A stretch of 64,000 bases of DNA from Zoroaster sp. YZ-2022 (GCA_029582265.1 CM055834.1:2790001-2854000); one strand, 5' to 3'. Positions 32,441 through 45,256 are shown, numbered from the stretch's first letter. Notes: generated by a model from the sequence alone, not told the origin. Translations and numbers: made by a program.

Positions 32441-34960
32441 ATAATGATGTGTCGAAAAGAACTAAAGGGATGTCGTGGAGAAAGAACCTGCAAAGAAGAT
32501 ACAACATGTACAGGCTCCCGCAGACCCACTTACAGAACCCCACTGACATTAGAAAAGGGTCACGTTGTCAAATCTCACTGAGATTAAAACCAATATCTAT
32601 AACAGTTCTCGAACGTTCAAAGAGATTTTCCATCATTTGTGCTCTGCAATGCTCAATCACTTATGAACAAATTTGACGATTTTGAGCTATTACTACACCA
32701 AGAATCTGTAGATGTGGGAGTTGTAACTGAATCTTGGTTTCGCCTGATATGCTCTGACTACATGCTCTCCATTGACGCATATGATTTGTTTTCAAAATCT
32801 CATAGTCATACAAAAAAGGTGGAGGGGTTGCAGTTATGTGAAGTCACAAATCACTGCAAGTGAGATTCCAGAAATCTCAGTCCCCAATGAGCTGGAGTGT
32901 GTGGATACTGCAACCCTAGAAGCTACCTAGAGATACATCGGTCATCGCTGTATGTGGCGTTTACATTCCACCAGATTCTTCCCACCAAGACCTCCTCACA
33001 CAGCATTATTGGAATCATGAATCCTCCACACTAAATATCCGGACATTGACACGCTATTATGGGAGATTTCAACCGAATACCTGTAAACAACATTCTCAAA
33101 CATTGTAATCTGAAACAGTTGGTTAGAATTCCCCACGTGCCCATGCCACATTAGATCTTATCATGTCCAATTTTAATGTTACTATAGACACCCAGTTCCC
33201 TTGCCAGCATTGGGAAAGAGTGATCATGTGTGTATCCTATATGGAGACCCGAAGTGCTGGGTATAAAAAACCAGAGCAGCAAAGGACACACCGTCCCATG
33301 AAAGATTCACAGTTGAGAGGTTTGTAGGTGGATCCAAGAACAAGACTGGTCTAATGTTCTCAAAGCTGAAAATACCCAGCAGAAGGAAGATGCACTCTAT
33401 GAGTCTCTCCACGGTGCTGTTGATAGATTATTTCCCATAAAACAATAAAAGTTCATAGCAATAATAAACCTTGGATGTCACAGAGAGTTAAATTACTAGT
33501 AAAAAAGAGGCAGGTTGCTTTCAGATCAGGTAGAGTCGACGTGTACAATAAATTACGTAATAAGGTCTGTAGAGAGATCAATGACTGGTAATATTAAATC
33601 TGACCTCAGAATACCTGTCCAGGAGTGAGTGATGAAGATCCCATCACCATTGCCAACACAATTAATGATCAGTTTGTGAGGTGTCTTCTCATATCCCCCT
33701 CTGGATCTTGGTGTTCTCGAGGCCTACTGCTACCAGCTAGAGTCCCCACCATCACTCTATCCTTGGGAAGTGTACACTGAGCTCAAAGAGTCAAATCAAC
33801 AAAAGCAACTGGTCCCGATGGGGTTCTCCCAAGCTTGTTAAAGAATTTGCGTAGCAAGGTTGAGTTCACCTTTAACTGATGTTCTGAATTGTTCGTGCAA
33901 AGAAGGGGTGGTGCCTAAGCAATGGAAAAAAGCCATAGTAGTACCCATACCCAAGACCAAAGCCCCAGGGCTGATAAACTCAGACCAGTTTCTTTGACTG
34001 AGTGCTTTGCAAAGATGAGGGAGGTTTTGTAACGAACTGGGTTTTGGATGATATTCAAGACAAAATCGACCCTCAGCAATTTGGCAATATCAAAGGCATT
34101 CCATTATTTAGTTAGTCTCCTCTATTCACTCCATCCAAGGTGCTGACAGAGTCGACAACGTTGGGACGGTGGTTCTGACAGATTTCTCCAAAGCGTTTGA
34201 CATGATTGACCATACCATCCTCATTGAGAAATTTATCCGCTTGGGAGTCCGCAGATCTATCGTCCCTTGGTTGTGTGACTTTGTCAGAAACCGCGCATAA
34301 TAATAATACGTTACAATCAAACACTCTCAGAGTACAAAGTCCTCAGTGGAGCTCTCCCTCAAGGAACCAAACTCGGCCCCATTGGCTTTCAAGTTGTTAT
34401 GTAACGATGCTGCTCATGATTTGGGTGAAAAGATCCAAGTGCTGAAATATGTGGATGACTTGACACTTGTAGTCGCTCGTGTATCCAACCTAGTGGGTTG
34501 CAAGTTGTTTCTGATGAACTTAATGAATGGATTAACACCAACAAACTCAGACTGAATCCTCCAAGTGCCAAGCCATCCAAACATGTTTCAGAAACTAAAC
34601 CCCACCACATGCCGAGTTGAGTACTTTTGCAGGAGTCCCTCTGAACTTTGTATCTGAGACAAAGGTACTTGGAGTCTGGCTGCAGAACGACCTTCGATGG
34701 GAGAAAAATATCAATGACATTTCCAAGAAAGCCAATCAAAAATTGTATATGCTCCGCCTGCTCAAGAGGTTTGGATTCAATGATGATGAGCTCATCCAAT
34801 TTACAAATGTTATGAGACCTGCTGCTGAATATGCTGATGTTGCTTGGTCTTCCTCTGTACTGCTGCTCAGAAGAAAATCCCGGGCGTCTGCAAAAACGCA
34901 TGCAGAACCATTTTGGGACAGCGCTATATGCGGATGCTAACACAGCTCTGCGGGCTTGAG
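32440..34960 (+). mobile_element. CR1/jockey-like non-LTR retrotransposon, decayed
   Basis: AP-type endonuclease blocks begin at 32639 (CNAQSLMNKFDDFELLLHQE, then VVTESWF). An IAVCGVYIPPDSS-like segment lies near 32945-32975 and a LDLIMSNFNV-like segment near 33150-33180. RT blocks follow: ATGPDGVLP and KQWKKAIVVPIPK (~33800-33960), VVLTDFSKAFDMIDHTILIE (~34170-34225), YVDDLTLVV (34449-34475) and LGVWLQNDLRWEKNINDI through MRPAAEYADVAWSSS (34617-34940). The order endonuclease then RT with YVDD fits CR1/jockey groups. At least six frame changes and stops make it dead. Confidence 0.8.
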
Positions 34961-34966
34961 GTCTCT

Positions 34967-35325
34967 TGCTGATAGGAGGAGAGTCATTGTCTCAGGTTCG
35001 CCGAAGGGCTTGCCAATTCAGAACGTACAAATGATCTCCTCCCTCCTACCAGACAGAGTCTCATGCGCGCAATCTGCCTAATGCACACCATTATTCCACT
35101 TACGCACAAGGACAACTCGGTTAAAAGCAACCAAATACCCTATTTTATCAGCTTGTTGAACAAGTAGAATCTGTGATCAACTCTTTATTAATTACGTTTT
35201 AAGCCAAGCAAAACTATGTGCTGATAGGAGGAGAGCCATTGTCCGAAGGGCTTGCCATTTCAGAATGCACAAATGATTCTCTCCCTCCTGCCAGATGGGA
35301 GTCTCATACCTGCATCCTGTGTAGT
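34967..35325. repeat. diverged direct duplication at LINE 3' end
   Basis: CTGATAGGAGGAGAG...TCATTGTC, GAAGGGCTTGCCA and CAGA...GTCTCAT occurs at 34970-35070 and again at 35219-35310, so two LINE tails lie in tandem. Confidence 0.6.
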
Positions 35326-35863
35326 AATGGGCGTGGTTCACACACTATGACAATTTATTTTTCAAAACAGCTTATTTCACCTTTTCATCATTTTGTTGAA
35401 TAGGTGATCTTTATGTAAGCTTTTGAATGAAATAGACAAATCTATGTGCAATATAATAATTCATTTTTCTTGTGTCTTAACCAATCAATTTAAATGTTCT
35501 TTCTATATATTTGTTTAATGTTTACTACTGTTTTGATGTTTTTAATATTGTAAATTATCATGCAATTTGACCTTTGGGTCACAATGTGATGATATTAATA
35601 AAATATACCATATATACCATATACCATATCAGACACACATAAAGGCACAATGCATTTGCTTATGGCTTCATGAAAACTAATACTAAGTATCATTGGCAGA
35701 TCAGGGAGCCAGAGGAGATTATGGATAAAGGAGGCAGCAAAGAGGACAAGTGTCCATTCATCACCTTACGAATTAATTTACCTTTACTTTATATTGGTTA
35801 TATAACAATCAGTAGTTTTATTGTCATTTGTTTGGAAGCTAATAACCGTTACAAGCACAACAA
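35326..35863. other. no gene seen; LINE-tail-like sequence
   Basis: Ends of the second LINE tail (CAATTTGACCTTTGGGTCAC, then ATAAAATATACCATATATAC near 35600-35630). The rest is non-coding. 35650-35760 resembles 39020-39110 (TTATGGCTTCATG, ATTGGCAGATC, AGCCAG). Confidence 0.4.
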
Positions 35864-35986
35864 TAAAGGAACAATATCGTCAGGATCAAATAGGGCATGG
35901 AATCCAGGTGCATGCTAGTTTAGATTAACTCATCAGTGACTGAAAATAATACACCACATAATAAGAGTCATATTATCATTGCTGTT
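35864..35986. repeat. piggyBac-type MITE, right-truncated
   Basis: AAAGGAACAATATCGTCAGG, then AGGGCATGGAATCCAGG, CAGTGACTGAAAATAATAC and CATTGCTG; it stops mid-element where a SINE tail begins. Confidence 0.55.
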
Positions 35987-36090
35987 CGATTCCCACCCGA
36001 GTCGCTTATGAATTTGTTTACAGACACTTGAAGCACTGAGTATGCAGTGTTATACACATCGGTGTAAGGCAAAATTAAATCAATGTTAAT
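35986..36090 (+). mobile_element. tRNA-derived SINE, second family, 3' fragment
   Basis: GATTCCCACCCGAGTCGC, then ACAGACACTTGAAGCACTGA and CACATCGGTGTAAGGCAAAA match the 3' half of the element at 12070-12231, joined directly to a truncated MITE. Confidence 0.6.
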
Positions 36091-37121
36091 TAATATATTG
36101 TCTAGTAAAATTTCTATAAAATGTTTGTATTATGACACGATTGAAACTCTTTTGCAGAAACAGTTCTTCTAACACCTGATTTGAATTATGCAATTCTTAC
36201 TTGTGGTATACCCACTGCACTTTGTTAGGGTTTCTACAGAAACCAGCAGTTCACCATTGTAAACAAGGTTGGGTTCCGTGATCTTTGTTTGAAAATCCTT
36301 TATTTGAAAATCTTAAAAGTAGTATTTAAAACTTAAAAGTAGTATTTTAGAATCTTATATGTAGATAACCTGATTTTGTTCAGCTCTAAAGCTACATCCA
36401 GTCTTACTCCTGTTTTGCTTGACTTGTCTTTGTCTTGTATATATCCTATTAATTGTGTTTTGTTTGTGTTTGGGAAGAGTACAAAGCTTTGCTTCCTCAT
36501 TTTCCTTACATGTTAACATTATTTAATTTGTTTTGTTTAGTTGTTTATTTGTTTATTTTGTGTTAATTAATTTACAGCTTATAGTTTTGTTGCATCTGCC
36601 TTAATATATGAATTGGAACAAATAATGTAAATTTATTTCTTAATGATGTTGGCATGAAATAAATGTTTCTAAATAATCATTTTTCTACAAACTTATTATT
36701 TGATCTGGTGCTGATTGTTACATATCGTTTCGAATTGAACACCGGTGTTTTTCTCAGCCTGCCAGCGGCAAGCATCAGTCTGGGCACCGAGGAACCCGGA
36801 CCCCCGTGCAGTCTGGCTACAGTCACAGGAAACTACCCACTTGTGGAAAATATATTAAAATTGTTGATTTCGTTATCCCTCTTAATAAATTAAATGTTAA
36901 TTAATTTCTTGTTGAAATAAAAGTTGATCTCATGTCATTAGAAAGACACCTTTCTGCAAATTTATTTCTTGATCTGGTGCTGATGGCTGGCATAGGCCAA
37001 CATATAGTTAACACAAATGTTCTTTATTTCAAATTGAACACCAGCGTTTCCTCACCCTGCCAGCGCGGCAAGAGCCAGTCCGGACACCGGGCCGGGAACA
37101 CTGGAGGCTAAGTAAGACTAG
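36091..37121. other. no gene; ~285-bp tandem duplication at 36684-37105
   Basis: GATCTGGTGCTGATG/T...TCGAATTGAACACCGG, then CCTGCCAGCG(C)GGCAAG and CACCGGG occurs at ~36700-36805 and ~36970-37090. No domain recognised. Confidence 0.45.
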
Positions 37122-37228
37122 TGCGGTGACACCATGTGAAATTGTCAATTGAGTAGTAATTAATTCTGAAAAGAACTGGAGGTACAACTCGACGTTTCGA
37201 TCAGCATGCTCTGATCGTCCTCAGGAGA
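37122..37228 (-). mobile_element. Penelope-like element tail with hammerhead-like motif
   Basis: This is the reverse complement of the 24666-24770 tail. The motif at 37188-37228, read on the - strand, has CTGAGGA, stem GATCAG/CTGATC with loop AGCATG, GAAA, CGTC and GAG. It is truncated beyond the motif. Confidence 0.6.
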
Positions 37229-37235
37229 CCAGAAA

Positions 37236-38000
37236 CCGGAGATTGTTTTGAAAAGTACATTTGTCCCTAAACTAAATGTTGACTCGCTTGACCTTAAACA
37301 TATCTTTATTCACCATAATTACTTAATATAATTTACAGTTATGTAACGTTAACGGAAGTTTTGTATTTTTATTTTAATGATAGCATTGAAATAAAAGTAT
37401 CAAAAAAAATAAAAGCATCAGGCATTCATTAAAAAAAAAAATTGACTTCAATTAAGATGTAATCGTTTGTTTTTGTGATTTTAAAACGAAAATCATTAGG
37501 TACTCGATATTCATTTATTTTCTTGAAATAAAATAAACAGTATCGAGCTCCAAATATAATTGCGTAAATTGTCGAAATTATTACAGAGACTCAGGGGTGG
37601 TGACATGACAAATTTAATCTGAAAAAAAAGAAGCTATCAATAATTAGATAATTGTTTTCAATGACATACTGAACAGTTATACTTATCAGTACATGTACAT
37701 GTACATTGTACAAAATATAAATGTATATTTTTAGAGTGGTCATGTCCGTGTTCACACTTGTATCAAAGCCACAACTCTCCCAAATCCAACCTTTTGTCAA
37801 CTTACTGTAGATAAGTAGGGGATTACAACCCAATAAATTGGTCCTTTGTCCTGCTGGCAGGATTTGCTGGCTCAGGCTAGAGCTATGAATATGCTCATGA
37901 CGAAACCCAGCAATGTGCAGTGACCATAGATATTGAGCTCCTTCTTTCCAGTGGACATGTAACTTGGTGACCGGGTGGTTTAACCTGAGTTGAAATTCGA
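37236..38000 (+). repeat. ~800-bp dispersed repeat, copy 2
   Basis: Collinear with 12547-13365 in the same orientation, with scattered indels. It ends (GAAATTCGAT) where a SINE tail begins. Confidence 0.7.
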
Positions 38001-38343
38001 TAATAATAATAATGTGTGGTTATATGGCGCACGTATCCACCAACTAAGTGGTGCTCAAGGCGCATTATATTATTATCCCTGCTCATAAGGCTCATAAATC
38101 ATGACTGAAACCATCTCAGCTCCCTGGGGGGAGTATACAGCTCAATTGCTGCCATTTCTAGCGCATATAGAGCAAACCAACTCTGCCTTCACAGGTACCC
38201 ATTTAACCCATGGGTGAAGGAAGCAAGTGTGATTAAGTGTCTTGCTCAAGGACACAAGTGTCACGGCCGTGATTCAGACCCACATTATGTTGCTAACACC
38301 AGAACTTGAATCCAGTAAGCTAGATACCGCTCGGCCACGACAC
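38001..38343 (-). mobile_element. tRNA-derived SINE, body type 2, older copy
   Basis: Same order as 25773-26136: (TAA)n tail, ATATGGCGCACGTATCCACC, GTGCTCAAGGCGC, AACCATCTCAGCTCCCTGGG, TGTCTTGCTCAAGGACACAA and the tRNA head ending CTCGGCCACGACAC. More mutations than the copies at 25.8 and 55.5 kb. Confidence 0.75.
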
Positions 38344-39230
38344 CTAATTAAGTTGATTACATCAGGACAGGTAAATGAGAGTATGTTAAGTTATAAAGGT
38401 GTTTATTTTCTTTTTATTGTGGACAAGTAGCTTACATAAAACTAGAGAAGTTTGGCTTTTCCTTTGAATACCGTAAATTGAATCTTGTAAAGATTTATCC
38501 ATACCAGTAGGAGTTTACAATTGACTGGAACTGACGGTTACAATTTAACAATAGTTCATGGATTTTTGTCTTATTTTCAGCTAACAACATAATTATTCAT
38601 CTTTTATTACCCTGTGGTGAATTATCCATTTTACCTTTCCTTTGCCGTATTCACCCCCTTTCATTTACCCATGAAAGCCATTGTACACTGTTAGTAATCT
38701 AAAGAAAAGACAAGTTTGATTAGAGTTTTATATTAAGCTTGATGTAAAATCTTAACAGTCAAAAAGATGATGATTGTCAAAGAACCTTGAACCTGAGAAA
38801 CTATCCTTTTAGTTAAATCAGTCTCAGAAATGTGGAACTTTTTTAAACAGGTTTTTTTTAAAACACGATGGCTTTTAACAAAAGTGTAACTTTATTGGTC
38901 TTTAAAAATATAAATAGTGCCTTTTTCACTACACACATACAATATTTCCCCTCCCTACCTTTCCATTCGTCACAAGAAATCTTTTTCACTAACATCATCC
39001 CCTCATCAGATCCTCTTTAAATTAGTGCGTTTACTTGTGGCTTCATGTCGTGCATTAGTTGGCAGATCGGTGGAGCCAGGGGGCAAGTTAGTGAATCAAG
39101 GAGGCCCACTAATCACATGGATTCGAATTGGTCCTACTTTTTAGGCAGTGTGTCACCACTGTGTCACCATTGGTGGATACATGTTTGTATTCGATCCCTC
39201 CAGCTCATTTTGTACCGTGTTTCCCCCTTT
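38344..39230. other. no gene seen
   Basis: Contains another copy of the 31-kb dispersed repeat (TTATCCATACCAGTAGGAG at ~38495). Otherwise AT-rich and non-coding. Confidence 0.4.
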
Positions 39231-40984
39231 CATTTACCCTACAGCTTGGATTCACACTGTCTTCAGCTAATACACCATTACAATCATTGAACACTCATTT
39301 ACCCTACAGCTTGGATTCACACTGTCTTCAGCTAATACACCATTACAATCATTGAACACTCATTTACCCTACAGCTTGGATTCACACTGTCTTCAGCTAA
39401 TACATCATTACAATCATTGAACACTCATTTACCCTACAGCTTGGATTCACACTGTCTTCAGCTAATACATCATTACAATCATTGAACACTCATTTACCCT
39501 ACAGCTTGGATTCACACTGTCTTCAGCTAATACACCATTACAATCATTGAACACTCATTTACCCTACAGCTTGGATTCACACTGTCTTCAGCTAATACAT
39601 CATTACAATCATTGAACACTCATTTACCCTACAGCTTGGATTCACGCTGTCTTCAGCTAATACACCATTACAATCATTGAACACTCATTTACCCTACAAC
39701 CTGGATTCACACTGTCTTCAGCTAATATATCATTACAATCATTGAACACTCATTTACCCTACAGCCTGGATTCACACTGTCTTCAGCTAATGCATCATTA
39801 CACTCATTGAACACTCATTTACCCTACAGCTTGGATTAACACTGTCTTCAGCTAATACACCATTACAATCATTGAACACTCATTTACCCTACAGCTTGGA
39901 TTCACGCTGTCTTCAGCTAATACATCATTACAATCATTGAACACTCATTTACCCTACAGCTTGGATTCACGCTGTCTTCAGCTAATACACCATTACAATC
40001 ATTGAACACTCATTTACCCTACAGCTTGGATTCACGCTGTCTTCAGCTAATACATCATTACAATCATTGAACACTCATTTACCCTACAGCTTGGATTCAC
40101 GCTGTCTTCAGCTATTTACCATTACAATCATTGAACACTCATTTACCCTACAACCTGGATTCACACTGTCTTCAGCTAATATATCATTACAATCATTGAA
40201 CACTCATTTACCCTACAGCCTGGATTCACACTGTCTTCAGCTAATGCACCATTACAATCATTGAACACTCATTTACCCTACAGCTTGGATTCACGCTGTC
40301 TTCAGCTAATACATCATTACAATCATTGAACACTCATTTACCCTACAGCTTGGATTAACACTGTCTTCAGCTAATACACCATTACAATCATTGAACACTC
40401 ATTTACCCTACAGCTTGGATTAACACTGTCTTCAGCTAATACACCATTACACTCATTGAACACTCATTTACCCTACAGCTTGGATTAACACTGTCTTCAG
40501 CTAATACACCATTACAATCATTGAACACTCATTTACCCTACAGCCTGGATTCACACTGTCTTCATCTAATACACCATTACAATCATTGAACACTCATTTA
40601 CCCTACAGCTTGGATTCACACTGTCTTCAGCTAATACATCATTACAATCATTGAACACTCATTTACCTTACAGCTTGGATTCACACTGTCTTCAGCTAAT
40701 ACACCATTACAATCATTGAACACTCATTTACCTTACAGCTTGGATTCGCACTGTCTTCAGCTAATACACCATTACAATCATTGAACACTCATTTATCCTA
40801 CAGCTTGGATTCACACTGTCTTCAGCTAATACACCATTACAATCATTGAACACTCATTTACCCTACAGCTTGGATTCACACTGTCTTCAGCTAATACACC
40901 ATTACAATCATTGAACACTCATTTACCCTACAGCTTGGATTCACACTGTCTTCAGCTAATACATCATTACACTCATTGAACACT
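39231..40984. repeat. 65-bp minisatellite, 27 copies
   Basis: Unit CATTTACCCTACAGCTTGGA, TTCACACTGTCTTCAGCTAA, TACACCATTACAATCATTGA, ACACT repeats 27 times with 0-4 substitutions per unit; one unit (near 40107) is one base shorter. 65 is not a multiple of three, so it cannot code for a peptide repeat. Unit variants show a higher-order duplication of seven units (39696 versus 40150). Confidence 0.95.
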
Positions 40985-41063
40985 CCTGGCATTCTAAAGA
41001 GAAATAAATTAGAATTGCTATTTTTGGGGGTCACCAAGTAATAAACTGAAATGAAAACAAAAC

Positions 41064-41110
41064 GAACTAGAGCTTAAGTGTTTGTTTGAACAAACACTAG
41101 GTGTTCGGGA
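41064..41110 (+). repeat. Helitron-like 5'-type hairpin block
   Basis: GAACTAGAGCTTAAGTG, then the hairpin GTGTTTGTTTGAACAAACAC (41078-41097) and TAGGTGTTCGGG. The same block is at 9904-9948. The half-site AGGTGTTCGGG matches one arm of the hairpin at 45224-45251. Confidence 0.5.
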
Positions 41111-41620
41111 GGAAGTAAATGTCAAATTGGGGTCAACTTTGTTCCAATATTTGTTGACAATTAACGATCTGTACCTTGGTGCAAATATTGTGAAGTTACC
41201 TCTTGTGGATGATTTTTGTTAATATTAAACTTTGACTTTCGGTTTGGACAGGAAGTAAAGGTCAAATCGGGGTCATGTTTTTGTAAATATTTTTGACAAT
41301 TAACAATCTGTACAATGGTGCAAAAACTGTGAATTTACCTGTTGTGGTTGTTGAGATATGATTTTTTTAAATATTAAACGTTGTCTTCCGGTTTTGGACA
41401 TTAAGTAAGGTCAAATTGGGGATTATCTTTTAGTAAATATTTTTGCCAATCAATGATCTGTACAATGGTACAAAAATTGTGAATTTACCTCTTGTGGTTG
41501 TTGAGATATGATTGTTTTAAATATTAAACTTTGACTTTTCCGGTTTGGACAGGACGTAAAGGTCAAAGTGGGGTCACCTTTTGAAATATTTTTTGACAAT
41601 TAACGATCTGTACGACATTA
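41108..41620. repeat. ~140-bp tandem repeat, 3.6 copies
   Basis: GGAAGTAAAGGTCAAATTGG, ...TTTTTGACAATTAACGATCT, GTACAATGGTGCAAAAATTG, TTGTGGTTGTTGAGATATGA, ...TTAAACTTTGACTTCCGG occurs four times, starting near 41109, 41250, 41402 and 41552. Confidence 0.8.
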
Positions 41621-41978
41621 GGTGTTTGTCCTTTGGACGAATACAAACTGTTACGCTAATTATAGGTTGTGGTGGAATTAAATACTGTATCATCACAGCT
41701 TTATCATTACATTTTTGGCCCCGAGGTGAGGTGTGTGCAGGTCTTGTACAATACAATGACAAATTCGATCAAGTGTTATACTATAAATGTTTGGTTCAGT
41801 TTTTTAAAACAATACTTATAGGGAAGAGACAGCACAATGTAATTTGAAGGATAACTGTAAAATAAAAAGAAACAAACAATACTGAAATATGATCTTCTGA
41901 TTGTTACATGTATATGTATTTATGTATCATTAACTGTTGAAAATACATTTTCATAAATAGTAATGTTAAAGTTATTGT

Positions 41979-42208
41979 TTAAAGGTGGCAATATCTTCAC
42001 GATCAACAGGGCATGGAATCAGAGTTCAAGTTCTAGTTTAACTCATTGACTGACAATAATACTCACATGATGAGGTTATATTCGCGTTGCTGCTGCATAA
42101 ATGAGCCAGTAATTTGTAGTCACTATGTTCGTCTTAAACTATAGGACACCAATTCCATGGCCCGTTTGTAGAAAGTCTGCTCTGATCGTGGCGATACTGT
42201 CTGTTTAA
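41979..42208. repeat. piggyBac-type MITE with TTAA ends (full copy)
   Basis: TTAA at 41979-41982 and 42205-42208. Left arm AAGGTGGCAATATCTTCACG and CAACAGGGCATGGAATC; right arm CCAATTCCATGGCCCG and GATCGTGGCGATACTGTCTG. The GCTGCTGCATAAATGAGCC core is intact. Confidence 0.65.
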
Positions 42209-45200
42209 CCAATTGTGTTTATGGGATTGATGGTCAGTACTATCCCAATGCGAGCATACAAATAAATAGGAACTTTAATTGGGTGATCTGGCAAAAGGTA
42301 TTCCAAGGCTGACACACCCATGCAATGAAGATTGGGTGTGGGTGTCGGGGTATGTTTACTATGTTTATATGGCCCAACTGCCAGTGATTTACTGACGGCA
42401 ATGTACATTTTACTAGATCACCAACAGATATTGCTTACTAATTACAATTGTGAGGATGTTTAGGTCCAGTCAAAAAAATAATAAGAATTCCTCAGTACTA
42501 TTTTTGTTCTAACATGTTAACGAAATTCCTAGAAAGACCTAGATGTGTCTTGAGGTCCTGAAAAAACAATTCTCTTGAGAGTCAAGACTGCCACAGATAG
42601 GATAAGTCCATATAAAATAATTTGAATAATACGTCAACTCAACACAGATGGATAAACTTCAAATGCTGGCCGATGGATCTGAAGTTACACATACTCTAAA
42701 ACACCTTGAATCAGTAGCACAAATGGAAATCGTTGATCTGAAATATAAACGAATCATGTAAAACAATATTAAATGTCTTCAAAGAGGGACTAAGAATAAT
42801 GTGTCATGCTAACATAACACAAATTACTTAGAATGCCCTTATTTGTTATTATCTTGATGTTGGATTGTTTGATTGATGTAACTTCAGATAAAATGATCCC
42901 TTCAGAACAATGCCTTTAAGTTAGGTTTACAATGGAATAGAACTACATGTGATGTCTTCCTTCCTCCATGATGTGACCGTTTCATTATCTCAATAAAGGT
43001 GCTGATATTTGTTTCTGGTCTGCTGGTGAGAAAATTATGCTAGTAGTAAAGTAAACTGCAATGCAGCCATCACCACACAGGACATAAGTACTACTATTAT
43101 TATGAGGAACTACAGACACTATGGCGTAGCTAAATTAACTTGTACTTTTACCAACGCGTACTCCACCGGATGTCAATCCTTACGCATGCCAGTAAATATT
43201 CAGTAATAAATATATTTCCGGGTTGAGTTGACCAAAATAAGTGTGAATTGGTAAAAGTACGAGCACGCATACGAGTTGACCTGTTTCACTTCAGGCGCGG
43301 CACATGTGATACTATTGCCACACTAAGGTTTTTAACGTTAACCATGGTTCTATAAAATTATACTAAAACGAACATACATCTATAAAAAATGTGAAAGTTT
43401 ACATACCTTCAAACGAAACCAAGTAATGAAGACCACTTCCATTAATTGTGCACGGATTCTCAAATGATCGATCTGTTAACGTAAGACGTTAAACCATACC
43501 ATCGTGTAGCCTACAAACTGAAGATTGTTGATGACTTGAACAGTTACGATACTGCATTTGGATGTGGTGTCAACGCTGTCTCGGGGTGCTGTAGGCTGGA
43601 ACTTAGTCTGAGCAACGATGTATTGGAGTCAACATGCTGTAAAAAATAATAGGAAAGTTTTATAAGTACCTGGACCAAGAATAAAGTATTTGAAACTTCA
43701 GAGAAGTTCTAATGTATGTGAATGAGGAAAATAATACATCACAGTGAACATGCTGTACAAAATAGTAAGAAGGTTTTACAAGTACATGGACCAAGAATAA
43801 AGTATTTGAAAATTCAAAGAAGTTCTAATTTATAATATGAATGGGGAAAACAGTGTATAATTTTGGAGTAGCTGGACCATTGAAATTGAAAAGGGCATTG
43901 GTTGTTTTCAAAATTGCACACAATTATTCTTGACAATGTGTAATAAATGAAAAGAAATGTTCTTGCATGAAACTCACATCAAAGAGAAAGGTATTTAAGG
44001 AAATTGCCGAGTCTCATAATTTCATGTGAGAGATGTCTGAGAGGCCTCCCCAGGAGCAGGACTAACAACTTATACAAGTACATGTATTGTGTCATGAATT
44101 ATTGTGCCACTGTGAAATAATTGTCTATGTAAGTTGATTTGTATCGAAGAAGGGTAAAAAATTAAGGAAAGTGCAGTAAACAATCACTACTTGACATTAA
44201 TTTGTGCACAAACTGAAGATTTTTTGTAGAAATTACAAAATATGGCATAAAATTTCAACTGAAAAATTGCCATAACCTAAACAACTGAATTTTCCTATCC
44301 TTATTTACATTCTATTTATAAATACATTTTAGTGACATCTGTTCATATTTTGTTAGAAAAGAGGGCACTTGTTTACTGTCCAAAGTACAGTGTATGTTCA
44401 CCTTTATAACTCACGTTAACGTTAACGTTAAGTTAAACACTAAACAGGCACAATGCAACTACATTAAGTTTAACGTTACCACTAGTACCAGCCAACCCAA
44501 CGCTTAAAAAATGGCTTTTCTTGTATAAAAACACGAAGATAAATACAGGAAATCCTCTTAACAATTAAATTCAAGATACCTACCCTTTATGACTATGTTG
44601 GTTGAAGCATGGTTTGAAAGTACGAGTTGGTTGGGTACGAGTTGGCACGAGTTCATCAGTAATCACATATTTCACACTCTTATTTTCATAAAAATACAAT
44701 TTCTTTCTGAGTAAATCTGTTTCTGCCGATTGAGGGCGACATACCGTTCCACCACCGGCGGACTGTTTTATATGCCCCACCCAGTCGATTGAGTATTGCG
44801 GACGTAGTGGAAATAACATATTGCGCGTAAATTTTCCAAGAAAAGTGTGTTTCTTTTTACAAAAATGTCGTGTTTTCAGTACAAATAAATATCAAACTCA
44901 AACATATCCTCGTCTCTAAAGTCACATATTTCACACTCTTTACACTCATGATAAACTACATATTTTTCCCAGACTAAATCAGTAATTTTATTGATTTTTC
45001 AGATCCCTCGATATGATTTTTTTAATGATTAAACTTTGAATTATCGTAATTCGATATCTGATGACCTAATCATGACGTCACAAATTATGTTTCATCTACG
45101 TGTTAAGTTCTAAGTATATGCCAAGTTTGAAGTTCATGTGAAGTTTGCAAGTATGTGTTTTTTTGTAGACAATCTATCCGGAGAAGAAGAAGGAGAAGAA

Positions 45201-45218
45201 AAAAAAACCGAACAAAAA
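42209..45218. other. no gene seen; tandem duplication at 43622-43855
   Basis: Non-coding DNA. CATGCTGTA(A/C)AAAATA...TAAGTACCTGGACCAAGAAT and AAAGTATTTGAAA is present twice (period ~118 bp). An imperfect inverted pair TGTACTTTTACCAA/TTGGTAAAAGTACG lies at 43139-43262. A GTTAACGTTAACGTTAA run is at 44414-44431. Confidence 0.4.
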
Positions 45219-45256
45219 CAATAGGTGTTTCGGGTGCATACCCGAACACCTAATAA
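45165..45256 (+). mobile_element. Helitron-like 3' end, single hairpin
   Basis: GGAGAAGAAGAAGGAGAAG, CCGAACAAAAACAAT, then the hairpin AGGTGTTTCGGGTGCATACC plus CGAACACCT, ending CACCTAA|T. The order matches the four-hairpin terminus at 21092-21327 on the other strand. CTAA satisfies the CTRR Helitron terminus and the next base is T. Confidence 0.55.

Noticed and set aside
39231..40984. CRISPR-like array
   Set aside because: The whole 65-bp unit is conserved without unique spacers, and the genome is eukaryotic.
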